Under the pieces are notes generated by a model. It made no database searches. It had not been told where the DNA came from and saw only the letters and a program-made list of their open reading frames with translations. The position numbers and the translations under genes are program-made. From Vombatus ursinus (lineage: Eukaryota > Chordata > Mammalia > Diprotodontia > Vombatidae), in assembly GCF_900497805.2 (NCBI RefSeq), contig NW_020954550.1, positions 34,379,078 to 34,443,077 on the forward strand: 64,000 nt of DNA, given 5' to 3'. Positions 11,318-20,199 of this stretch are shown here, piece after piece. The stretch's first letter is position 1. Every line of letters starts with the position of its first letter.

Positions 11318-11339
11318 CTCTCTAAGGGCAGCTGTTTTT

Positions 11340-11910
11340 CCACATAACACACAAGGCCTAGAAGAAGAGCAGACATGTTACTTGCTCCTTACCACCTTTT
11401 TTCCTACCTTTTCACTGGCACTATCATTTATCACCCAACTTTCCTTGAGAATCCACTCTACCCTGACTAGATCTTACTTATGATCATTTATGAGGTTTCA
11501 GATTACTGTACCCCCTCCCTGATAGATTTCATACTCTGCTGAAACTCTTCCCCTTTAACCTAATCTTTGCCACCTTTATAGATCCTTCTTTCTTATTTCT
11601 TCAGCCTCCTCAATTCCTATGATCTCTAATCTTGATCACTCATCTACTTCAACTATGCTCAGGAGTGAGCAGAACTTGTATGGTCTCCTTTCCTCCAATG
11701 ACAGCTAGATTTGGACTCAGTGCTAGAATTTCCTATCACTACTAGCTACCATCCTGAAGCTACAAATCCTTAGAAGTTTGTTTTTCACCAAAATTTGATT
11801 GGAGAAAATACTAAATGGAAAAGGCACATGATACTTGACCTCCCTTACTGCTTCATTCATAAGGATAATAATAGCCTACATTTGAGAATTGTGAGAACCT
11901 CTCAGCTGCA
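11340..11910. other. Unassigned sequence
   Basis: Pyrimidine-rich text around 11400-11640 vaguely resembles L2 internal sequence ('cccttttaacctaatcttt'-like), but I cannot place it with confidence. No coding region. Confidence 0.35.
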
Positions 11911-11914
11911 TATG

Positions 11915-12025
11915 TCAATCAATGAGCATTTAATCACCTACTATGTGCCAAGCACTGTGAAAATCTCAGGGGATACAAAGAAAGGCAAAAATATGGTCCC
12001 TGTCCTCAAGTAGTAAAGATTCTAT
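11915..12025 (-). mobile_element. L2 LINE 3' end fragment
   Basis: Reverse L2 terminus: 'gagcatttaatcacctacta', 'tgtgccaagcactgtga', 'ggtccctgtcctcaag'. The frame at 11795-12013 runs through it and is not a gene. Confidence 0.7.
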
Positions 12026-12044
12026 ATAATGGTGATAACAACAA

Positions 12045-12245
12045 CAATAATATTTGACATTTATATATTGCTTTGTTTTTCAAAGCACATTCTTCAGCAA
12101 GTATTGTTACCTCCATTTTACAGAAGAGGAAGCTGAAGGATTAAATGATATAATCCTACCAACTAGTAAATGTCTAGGGTGGGATTCAAACTCAAATCTC
12201 CTGACTCTAGATCTAACAGTCCCTTATATATTCTCAATATTCTAA
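12045..12245 (-). mobile_element. MIR-type CORE-SINE
   Basis: Reverse MIR with 'tttttcaaagcacattcttc', 'ctccattttacagaagagga', 'gggattcaaactcaaatctc' and a partial head. It directly follows the L2 tail. Confidence 0.75.
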
Positions 12246-12449
12246 AAGCTCATCAATATCATCAAAGATTGAAGAATTTCTGAAGATCTTGATTTTATCC
12301 CTAGGCCAAGCAATAACTTTTTTTATCCTGTTACTGAAACTCACTTAATGAGTTATTAGGTAAGCCAACTAACTTTTCTGTACCTAAGCTTCTCTACAAA
12401 TGGGGATAACAGGTGTCTTCTCAACATCACTTAGGTAATCATTCTTATT

Positions 12450-12692
12450 GCTGTTGTGCTGTTTCAATCATATCTGACTCTTTGTGACCCATTTTGAGTT
12501 TTCTTGGCAAAAATACTAGAGTGTTTGCCATTTCCTTCTCCAGATCATGTTACAGGTAAGGAAATTGAGGAAAACAGGGTTAAATGATTTACCCAGGATC
12601 ACACAGCTACTAAGTGTCTGAGGTCAAATTTGAACTCAGGTCGTCCTGACTCCAGGGCTGGCCCTCTATCCACTGTACTACCTAGCTGTCCC
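12450..12692 (-). mobile_element. Mar1/THER2-type CORE-SINE with RTE tail
   Basis: In minus orientation the RTE-derived tail comes first ('gactctttgtgacccatttt', 'tttgccatttccttctccag'), then the core ('tttacccaggatcacacagc') and the tRNA-like head ('ctctatccactgtactacct'). An imperfect 13-base duplication flanks it (12437-12449 'aatcattcttatt', 12693-12705 'aatgactcttatt', 11 of 13). The RTE-like tail implies mobilisation by an RTE-clade LINE. Confidence 0.85.
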
Positions 12693-12782
12693 AATGACTC
12701 TTATTAAAGAGAAGCAAAAATCCTCCCAGAAAAATAAGTTGTGTATCATATAAATCAAAACAATAAATTAAAAACAAAATAT

Positions 12783-12870
12783 TAAGCGTTCAGTATGTGC
12801 CAAACACTGGGAAACAACTTCAAAGTCAAAGACTGTACCTGCCCTCAAGGAGTTTACATTTTAATAATGG
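12783..12870 (-). mobile_element. L2 LINE 3' end fragment
   Basis: Reverse terminus: 'ttaagcgttcagtatgtgcc', 'gtacctgccctcaaggagtt'. The 92-codon frame at 12795-13073 begins inside it and shows no domain. Confidence 0.65.
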
Positions 12871-13960
12871 AAGATATGAGCGGGTATTTTGGCTTGGAAA
12901 TTCATCGGAATAGTGAGTGGATGTCCAGAGGAAATGATTGTGAAAACCTTTACTGTAGCAATGGTGATATTTATTTGATCATGATTCCAGAACCGGCAGT
13001 GATGGATGGTAGCTCAGTGGATATTGGTAAAGCAGCAAATTGCTGTCAATGGAAAACTTTAAAGTATGTTTGAAGCCTTTTTTGATAGAATGAGTCACTT
13101 ACTAAAGAGGTTGGTGGGGTTACAAAGGAAAAGTAGTGGAAATGAAAGATTTAAGTCTTCCAGGGCATGGTCTCTACACTATGAGGCATGGCAGTAGGCA
13201 AAAAGATGAAGACCTTATGACAACAAAAATGTGCCCAAGTGAAGTTTATTTCCCCCTGTACTCTATTCACCAAAATTGTATATGGTTTGTAGCCACTCAT
13301 GATTGGCCTTTCAGTTGCCAATTTAAAAGACTTTAGAGATATCTGTCTTCTCTAAATCTACTTTGGGACTTAAAATATTGTAATTTATTGTCTCCATTGC
13401 TCTAATTAATCAGTAAATTGCTCCATATCCTTTTCAGTTTGGTCTGTGTAGAACTGCTGTAATTATTGGCCACTCTAACTGGGTTTCATGATCAGAGTTC
13501 TAGAAATCATTTTAAAAAAGAGAGAGAGAGAGGGAGAGATCATTTGATTCAGTTCAGGTAATTCAGTTGTTGACTTGCTTGATCATTTCTTTCTCTACAA
13601 AAATTGAATTAGCATTAACTGGAAAGCCTCTTTTTGTGATTTTTTTCTATATCTTCTCCATTGAATTCAATTAAGATTTCTGGATTGGCTGGGTTGTGTT
13701 TTTATTTGTGTATTTTTATGCATGATGCAAACATCAAGTCTTTAAATCAATCAACTCCAAGAAGATCTTGATGTTCTTACAAATGTACTTCAGCTCTATA
13801 GTCTCCTTATATAATATGCTTCACAAAGGCATTATTTTCATAGTGCTAGAGAATATGCTCCAAAAGGGCCCTTTGTTTATGTTATTGTATATGTTATAGT
13901 TTACACTAAATGCAAATAATAACCTTTTAGAAACTTTGCTAGATCAGAAAGTATGCTTTA
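12871..13960. other. Unassigned sequence
   Basis: No gene or clear transposon recognised in about 1.1 kb. A short (GA)n run lies at 13520-13540. Frames at 12795-13073 and 13136-13336 have no recognisable motif. Confidence 0.4.
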
Positions 13961-13982
13961 TTTCTCTCTCCCTCCCTTCCTC

Positions 13983-14014
<32 letters not shown>
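13961..14014. repeat. (CT)n microsatellite
   Basis: A pyrimidine run of CT dinucleotides with CCCT interruptions at the left side. Confidence 0.95.
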
Positions 14015-14015
<1 letters not shown>

Positions 14016-14274
14016 GAAAGGCAAAAATCTTTCTCTGTTAGAATGTAACCTTACCCGGGACTGAAGGCAGGTGCAGCCATTCTGTTAAAGTCTCTTACCC
14101 AGACCTTATTTACATAAATAATTGGGCAACAACTCCAAAAGACACTTGTTTTCCTTCCAAAGAATAATGGAATTGTGCCTGTCCTTGCAATGTCCTGATT
14201 TGCTGAACGTGTTGATGAATGTCCTTTCCCTTGATGAGTTATCTATCTAACCTTACTGAAGACTAAAGTGTTTC

Positions 14275-14854
14275 TTTTTTTCAATTTTCAATTTATTTGT
14301 TTTTGGTTTTCAACATTTACTTCCACAAGATTTTGAGTTCCAAATTTTCACCTCATCTTGTCCCTCCCCCACCCCAAGATGGCATGCATTCTGAATATCC
14401 CTTCCCCTAGTCTACCCTCCCTTCTATCTCTCCCCCTTTCTCTTATCCCCTTCCCCTTCTACTTGCCTGTGGGGCAAGATAGATTTCTGTACCCCATTTC
14501 CTGTTTTTCTTATTTCCCAGTTACATGTGAAAACATTTTTTAAACATGTGTTTTTAAAACTTTGGATTCCAAATTTTCTCCCTTCCTCTCTCCCCACCCA
14601 CCCTCATTGAAAAGGCAAGCAACTAAATATAGGTTATATTTGTGCAGTTATGCAAAACACTTCCATAGTAGTCATGTTGTGAAAAACTAACTCTATTTCC
14701 CTTAACCCTATCCTGCCCATCCATTTATTCTATTCTTTCTTTTGATCCTGTCCCTCCTCAGAAGTAGTGGGCATAGTGGAGCTTGTAGTGGTGGTGGAGA
14801 GGAAATCCTCCTCACAGTTCCAAGACAGAAAAGAGGGCTTGTGGTCACTCAAAA
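14275..14854 (-). mobile_element. HAL1-like copy with 5' inversion
   Basis: From 14275 to about 14766 the sequence is the reverse complement of the HAL1 3' end ('caacatttacttccacaaga', 'tcctgtttttcttatttccc', 'accctcattgaaaaggcaag'). From about 14767 to 14854 it is HAL1 5' UTR in the plus direction ('ggagaggaaatcctcctcac', 'agttccaagacagaaaagag'), matching 38230-38312. A 13-base duplication with one mismatch flanks the whole (14262-14274 'actaaagtgtttc', 14855-14867 'actaaagtatttc'). This is the signature of twin priming with loss of the interior. Confidence 0.9.
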
Positions 14855-14867
14855 ACTAAAGTATTTC

Positions 14868-15120
14868 AAGGATATTATGCAAAGGAAAGTTCTACAAGTA
14901 GGTAACAACTGCTAAATGGGAAAAAATGGGTTTGCAGGAAAACTATTCAATTTGATGAAAGAAGAGCCAACTCACTATCATCATTCTATATATGTGAATT
15001 CAGTCTCACACACAGCTCCAAAATTATGGTTGTAGCTCTCATCTAAAATACAATCCCACGTATTCTACTTCTTCCTAGAAATCTCCATCTGAAAGTGTTC
15101 ATCCACACCTTAAAATCTGC
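14868..15120. other. Unassigned sequence
   Basis: No repeat or gene recognised in this 250-base spacer. Confidence 0.4.
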
Positions 15121-15124
15121 ATGT

Positions 15125-15385
15125 TTAAAATGGTGATGTACTGGTTAGAGCACTGGACTTGAAGGTAAGAAGACCTGAGTTCAAATTTGACCTCAGATGC
15201 TAGCTATATGACCATGGGCAATTCATTTAACTGCTATTTGCCTTAGTTTCCTCACCTATAAAATGCAGGTGTGTGTGATAATAATAACACTTTCATTGTA
15301 AGGTTGTTTTGAGTATCAAATGAGAAAATTTTAAATAGAACTTAACACAGTGCCTAGTACCTAATAGGTGGTAAAGAAATGTTTA
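15125..15385 (+). mobile_element. MIR/THER1-type CORE-SINE
   Basis: Near full length: head 'atggtgatgtactggttaga', 'cctgagttcaaatttgacct', core 'gaccatgggcaattcattta', tail 'cacagtgcctagtacctaat' and 'agaaatgtttatt'. Confidence 0.85.
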
Positions 15386-15389
15386 TTCC

Positions 15390-15631
15390 CTCTCCTTCCC
15401 ATACCCTTCCACAATAGAATGTATTTTCCCCCAAGGTCCTGCAGTTTATCTGAAATTCCTGATTTCTGTTGTTGGAACCACTACTGGTTCAATGACCTAG
15501 GCTCAAAACCTCAATCATTTTCATGTTTCCCTTTCTCTTACCCTTCACATCTCTTCAATTGTCAAGTTCTGTCACATTTCCTTCTATAATGTATATCACA
15601 TCTGTCCCTTCTCCCCATTCCCACCAACCTA
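15390..15631. other. Unassigned pyrimidine-rich sequence
   Basis: C- and T-rich sequence between two SINEs; it could be L2-derived, but no diagnostic segment is visible. The 73-codon frame at 15368-15589 spans it. Confidence 0.35.
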
Positions 15632-15868
15632 GTTCAAGTTAGGTGGTGTAGTGGATAGAGTACCAGCTCTGGAGTCAGAAGGACCTGACTTTAAATCTGG
15701 TCTCAGACACTTATTAGCTGTGTGACCCCAGGCAAGTCATTTAACCCTGTTTGCCTCAATTTCTTCACCTATAAAATGAGCTGGAGAAGGAAATAGCAAA
15801 CTTCTCTAGTATCTGTGTCAAGAAAACCCCAAATGGGATCACAGAGTCAGACATGACTGAACAACAAG
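15632..15868 (+). mobile_element. Mar1/THER2-type CORE-SINE with RTE tail
   Basis: Head 'aggtggtgtagtggatagag', 'gtcagaaggacctgacttta'; core 'gtgtgaccccaggcaagtca'; RTE tail 'gagctggagaaggaaatagc', 'cacagagtcagacatgactg' and a closing 'aacaacaagaa'. Full length and in plus orientation. Confidence 0.9.
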
Positions 15869-16654
15869 AAGATATCATTATGGCATTTTATAACAGAGGA
15901 ATCCCACTCACCACTCATAGGCTGCAAAACTACTGACTGTGGCTGAAATTGATTAAAATGTAATTGGGAAATGTTTAATAAAATAAATCAAAATAAAACA
16001 TAGGTACTGCTAATGTGTGGTTTTCTAAGTCAATATATGGCCCATAGAGATCTATTCCTATTTGAGTTTAACATTGCTGTTTTAGATGATCTTCCCTTCT
16101 TGTCTTCCCCTCTCTGTAATCCATCCATAACACAGATTTCTTTTGCTTGCTTATATCAATTCCTAAACTGGGACTTTGTGCCAGAGTCAGGATCTTTTCC
16201 TTCCTGATTTTTGGATAGTGTGGCTAGATCCAGGTCAGGATAAAGATTAAATCTGGATAAAGCTCAGGTCTTGCCATTTAATTCTTTTTATTTGCTATTG
16301 GCCATAGGATAGAATACAAATTCTTCAACCTGGTTTCTGAAACCTTCTTACTTTCTGCCTTCAACCTCTGTTTCCAATCACTTTGTATTACTCCTCTTCA
16401 TACCTTCCACAAACTAAACCACTAATTGTTTTGAACCTAATTCCATGCTCTTCTGACCCTGTGCATTCACAAAGGCTATCCCCCATTCTAGAAAAATGTA
16501 CCCTCTTTATTTCTATTGACTGAAATCCTTTTCAGCATTTCATAGTGGATAGATTAGTAGACTTGGAGTGTGAAATATTTGGGTTCACATCCTGTCTCAG
16601 ACACTTATTAGCTATATGATCCTAGGCAAGTAATTGAACTTCTTAAAGCTCCAG

Positions 16655-16704
16655 GTTTTTTGTTTGTTTGTTTGTTGTTGTTGTTGTTGTTTTTTACATT
16701 TTTT
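16655..16704. repeat. (TTTG)n/(TTG)n T-rich stretch
   Basis: It lies between the left duplication and the 5' end of the Mar1 SINE. Normally nothing should separate those, so this is either expansion at the insertion junction or the complement of the (CAA)n tail of another element. Confidence 0.8.
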
Positions 16705-16950
16705 GGGAGGCAGCTTGATGTCTTAATGTGTAAAATACTGGGCCTGGAATCAGGAAGACCTGAGTTTAAATCTGGCCTGAAACACTAGCTTCGTGATCCT
16801 GGGCAAGTCACTTAACGTCTGTTTCCCTTAACCCAGAGGAGAAGAAAATGGCAAACCACACCAATATCTTTGCCAAGAAAACCCCATTGACAGTATTGGT
16901 GTGCTATGGTCCTTGAGGTCATGAAGAGTCTGATACAAATGAACAATGAC
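16705..16950 (+). mobile_element. Mar1/THER2-type SINE nested in MIR
   Basis: Head 'gggaggcagcttgatgtctt', core 'gtgatcctgggcaagtcact', RTE tail 'tatctttgccaagaaaaccc' and 'tgtgctatggtccttgaggt'. The MIR decamer 'aaagctccag' (16645-16654) recurs as 'aaagcttcag' (16951-16960), a target-site duplication within the host MIR. Confidence 0.85.
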
Positions 16951-16988
16951 AAAGCTTCAGTTTCCCCATTTGTAAAATGGGGAAAATA

Positions 16989-17180
16989 ACACACATGCTT
17001 AAACTTATTTTATATCAGGGAAAGCTTTAAGGATTGCAGTGAGAATCAAATGAGATGATAAACATAAAGTGTTTTGTAAATCTTAAGGCTTTATGCAAAT
17101 GTTCTGTATTATTATTATTACTAGTATTTCTTTACTGCTTAAAGCTTTCCCTGATGTAAAACAAGTTTAAGCATGTGTGT
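16989..17180. repeat. 43-bp imperfect inverted repeat
   Basis: The left arm 16989-17031 and right arm 17138-17180 are reverse complements at 41 of 43 positions, with a 106-base spacer. The right arm matches its expected L2 context ('gctttccctgatgt'). The left arm interrupts the MIR consensus, so the left arm appears to be an inverted copy of the right. Confidence 0.9.
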
Positions 17181-17251
17181 ATATACATATATGTATGTAC
17201 ACTCATATCTCTCTCTATATATATACATCCATATAAATTTATACATATGTG
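17174..17251. repeat. AT-rich (TATG)/(TA)n microsatellite
   Basis: Imperfect alternating purine-pyrimidine tract that separates two parts of the L2. Confidence 0.85.
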
Positions 17252-17579
17252 TTATATTCCTCTTTCCTAACCTCACTCCCCTCATTGTAGGCTTCAAGAC
17301 ATAGGTTGCTTGGTTTTCCATCTTTATATGCCTAACATCTAGCACCATATCTTGTGCACAGCAGATGCTTAGTAAATATTGGTTGAATTGAAATGAAAAT
17401 AAATGTTTCCATTTGTCCACTTTGTTATGTAATTTATTTCCTTTTCTCAGTTAAACAGGCAAATATCTATTATTAGCTATTCACAGCAGAGGAAATTCAA
17501 TGAGAAATCACATATACATACATGTGTATATAGAGGGAAGAGAAATAACTAACAGAAATATTCTAGCTCAATAGAACAG

Positions 17580-18400
17580 TGGACAAAGTATATGGAAAAA
17601 ATCCCTAAAGAAGAATTTCAAACAATTAACCATTGCACAAAAAATATTCCGTATCTCTAATAATGAGATGAATACAAATTAAAGAAAACAGGTTTTCCTT
17701 CACACCCAGCAAACTTTCAAAAATATAAAAGGTGGAAATAATCAATTACAGCAAGCTTATAGACAGACATGACAACTAATGCATTGTTTAAGTGGAACTG
17801 TGACTTGGGACAATTCTGGAAAGTGATTTGTAATTATGCAAATTAGGTGACTAAAATGTCCTTTGAGCCAGAGATTCCACTGCTCAGCATGCCCCAAAGA
17901 GGTCACTGACAAAAAGGTAGGCTCCATACGCACAAAAAATATTTGTAGCAGCACTTTTCATGGTAACAAAGACCTCAAACAAAGTGGATGCCCATTGAAT
18001 GGAGAGTGACCAAACAATATATGGCACAGAGATATAATAAAATATTATTGTATTATAAGAAATAATGAATATAGAAAATCATAAAAAGATTTACATAATT
18101 TTTTGAAAAGCCTGTTGAAAATGCTTTTGTAAGTAGAAACTAGAAAACCACATGCACAGAGCAATGTAAACAAAAAGAATTACCTCCATAAAATAATTGA
18201 ATGTTATGAAATGGTAGGGAATAAACTTGGTTCAAAGAAAAACATATGAGAAAATCCTTCCCCCTATCCTTTGAAGAGTTTATGGTCCATGGATATAGGA
18301 TATCCTATATAATATAAGCTTTTGTTCAATGTGTTGATTCATTTTAATGATTTTTTTCTCTTCTTCCTCATTTTCTGTCTTAAAAAAATTCTCTGTAATA
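17580..18400 (+). mobile_element. Old, diverged L1 3' end
   Basis: Degraded counterparts of the L1 3' end appear in order: 'atgcattgtttaagtggaac', 'acaattctggaaagtgattt', 'gcacaaaaaatatttgtagc', 'aacaaagacctcaaac', 'aataaaatattattgtatta'. It is far more diverged than the copies at 4-6 kb. Both ends are vague. Confidence 0.65.
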
Positions 18401-18476
18401 AGAAGTACCTCTGTATCAGGGTAGTGGTAAAGATATAGGGAAAATGTAGGCAATGTAAAAACAAAAAAGTGTCAAT

Positions 18477-18563
18477 GATATATACATACATACATACATA
18501 TATGTGCATATTTATCTATCTATTGGTCTACCTATCTATCTATATATCTATCTCTGTGTGTGG
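18477..18563. repeat. (TACA)n/(TATC)n microsatellite
   Basis: Imperfect tetranucleotide blocks 'tacatacatacata' then 'ctatctatctatatatcta'. Confidence 0.9.
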
Positions 18564-18628
18564 CTTACAGTTTACCCAGTGAATTGCAAAAATTGCTTCA
18601 ATTACTCAGTTGCTGAAGGACTTGGGAC

Positions 18629-18661
18629 TAATAATGATAATAATAATTATAATAATAATTA
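18629..18661. repeat. (AAT)n microsatellite
   Basis: Short imperfect AAT run. Confidence 0.85.
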
Positions 18662-18769
18662 ACTACCAGACAGATGAATCCTTATATTCATTTTTAAAGC
18701 AATTTTAGCATTTGGTAGAAGATGTATTTGTGATTTTATGGGTATAAAAAATTCCAAGTGACAACATGC

Positions 18770-18910
18770 TCTCTACCAATGCTGATTGGCAACTGTTTTG
18801 CAATTTATAGTCCAAGAGAGTTGCCTAAGAGATTAAATAACTTTACCACGGTTATGTAGCTAGTCAGATGTGAGACTTGAGGTCAACTTTTTACCCATTC
18901 CATACTGTAA
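18770..18910 (-). mobile_element. MIR-related CORE-SINE (long-tail type)
   Basis: Reverse orientation: 'gttttgcaatttatagtcca', 'agagttgcctaagagattaa', 'cggttatgtagctagtcaga', then a poorly preserved head. The 'agttgcctaagag' motif marks a tail type seen at several other places in the window. Confidence 0.6.
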
Positions 18911-19340
18911 TACATCTCATAGTATATGATCTTGTTACCCATTTCAGATGTAATGTCTAAGGTTCTTACTGTCTCCCATTTCCCAGTCAATCTTTAACTT
19001 GACAATATCTCAAAGCTGCTTAGCTTTTTCATTCTTTTAAATATTTAATGTCCTTTTTAAAGAAAACACATTGAATCAGTTGCATAGTCAGGAATAGAAT
19101 GTGGCTGATATCTGACCTACTATTTTATCCTACAATCTACAACATTGACTTTCAACTAACCATTCTGATAGTCACTTAGAAAATCACATGGTAGCTCTTT
19201 GTAGAGTAAATGGTCTATGCAAATCCTCTGCAGACTAATGTTTTCTCCAATGACATTTGCACTCAAGGAACTGCTCCAATCCTATTGGAATGACTTAGGG
19301 GAACAAATTAATCCATGTTCTTTGCAGATTAGAGCCTCAC
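18911..19340. other. Unassigned sequence
   Basis: No repeat or gene recognised over about 430 bases; a 60-codon frame begins at 19217 without any motif. Confidence 0.4.
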
Positions 19341-19344
19341 AAGG

Positions 19345-19470
19345 AATCTCTTTATTGAATCATAGGAAAGATTTGATGTCAGATTTGGAAGGGCCTTAAA
19401 GATCTTCTGGTCTAACTCTCACATTTTAAAAATGAAGAAACTGAGGCCCATAGAACTTGAGAACTAATTT
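19345..19470 (-). mobile_element. MIR-type SINE with L3-like tail
   Basis: Begins with the reverse complement of a CR1/L3-like terminus ('tttggaagggccttaaagat', 'cttctggtctaactctcaca'), then 'aatgaagaaactgaggccca'. The remainder may continue at 20090-20190 beyond later insertions. Confidence 0.55.
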
Positions 19471-19494
19471 CCTTCAATAGGTCTTTTTTGTGAT

Positions 19495-19570
19495 CTCTTC
19501 TTCTTCAAGCTATGTGTAAGCTACCTGAGGTAAAGGCTTTTCCCTTTTTGGCTTTGTATCTCCAGAAAAG
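19495..19570 (+). mobile_element. L2 LINE 3' end fragment
   Basis: Short L2 terminus: 'gtgtaagctacctgaggtaa', 'ttggctttgtatctccagaa'. The next SINE cuts off its end. Confidence 0.55.
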
Positions 19571-19785
19571 GCAGATTCATAAAGTGATAGTTTCACAGTT
19601 AGAAAGGTCTGGGTTCAAGTGCTACCTATGGCTGATACTGGCTTTGTAACCATGAGCAAGCCACTTAATCCCTCAGTGCTACAACTAACTATCTAGGACT
19701 AAATTACCTAGACATTTCTGATCTGTGCTGGGGCTATGTGAGGGAATTCCTTACAATGATGAAATCACAGATCTGGACTAAAAGA
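19570..19785 (+). mobile_element. MIR-related CORE-SINE (long-tail type)
   Basis: Head and core 'ggtctgggttcaagtgctac', 'aaccatgagcaagccactta', then the tail 'aactaactatctaggacta', 'gtgagggaattccttacaat', 'gatgaaatcacagatctgga'. The same tail recurs, often in reverse, at 22.1, 31.4 and 59.7 kb. Confidence 0.7.
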
Positions 19786-19824
19786 AAAAAATTCCAGGTC
19801 TTATCACACCATCCCTTTCATATA

Positions 19825-20060
19825 GACAACATGGTTTAATTAAGAAAGAACAAGATTTGAAGTCAAAGGACCTGGATTCAAATTCTACCTTTGTCACTTA
19901 TTACTGTGTAATCTTAGGCAAGTTACTTAAACTTTCTGGGCCCCAGGCTTCACATTCTCTAATGTGTTGGATGTGAGACTTGGTAGCCTCTGAGGACCCT
20001 TCTAGTTCTAAACATATGACCTTATGATCCATCCAACTTAATTCCTACGTAAATCTAATA
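19825..20060 (+). mobile_element. MIR-type CORE-SINE with L3-like tail
   Basis: Head 'acaacatggtttaattaaga', 'cctggattcaaattctacct', core 'taatcttaggcaagttactt', and tail 'agcctctgaggacccttcta', 'gttctaaacatatgacctta', then 'aataaatgtttctt'. Confidence 0.75.
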
Positions 20061-20089
20061 AATGTTTCTTAAATTGAATTGAGTCTAGT

Positions 20090-20190
20090 CAATTGGCTTT
20101 TCCAAGATCATAAAGCTAGAATATGGCAGATCCTGGATTTAAAATCATATCTCATGCTTACTAGGGCAATGTTCTTTCTATGACAACAAA
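20090..20190 (-). mobile_element. CORE-SINE head fragment
   Basis: 'ccaagatcataaagctagaa' and 'gcagatcctggatttaaaat' are a reverse core and head. It may be the second half of the SINE that starts at 19345. Confidence 0.5.
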
Positions 20191-20199
20191 CCAAATATC

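Larger units (their letters stand above)
16545..17125 (+). mobile_element. MIR-type CORE-SINE split by Mar1
   Basis: The head and core lie at 16545-16654 ('gggttcacatcctgtctcag', 'gatcctaggcaagtaattga'). The rest lies at 16951-17125 ('cagtttccccatttgtaaaa', 'agaatcaaatgagatgataa'). Where the consensus should read roughly 'cacctacctcacaggg', this copy instead carries the 43-base inverted segment at 16989-17031. Confidence 0.8.
16090..17395 (+). mobile_element. L2 LINE 3' region, interrupted by SINEs
   Basis: L2 text is visible at 16290-16540 ('ggatagaatacaaattcttc', 'cattcacaaaggctatcccc'), resumes at 17131-17180 ('cttaaagctttccctgatgt') and closes at 17260-17392 ('catctttatatgcctaacat', 'agatgcttagtaaatattgg'). 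A MIR, itself split by a Mar1, and a microsatellite interrupt it. The left limit is approximate. Confidence 0.65.

Noticed and set aside
12795-13073. 92-codon plus-strand frame
   Set aside because: Begins in an L2 3' end and continues through unassigned DNA with no domain, no splice context and no start context of note.
15632-15868. tRNA-like heads with box-B text here and at about 40 other places
   Set aside because: They are the tRNA-derived heads of CORE-SINEs. None has an acceptor stem, anticodon arm and length that would make a tRNA gene.
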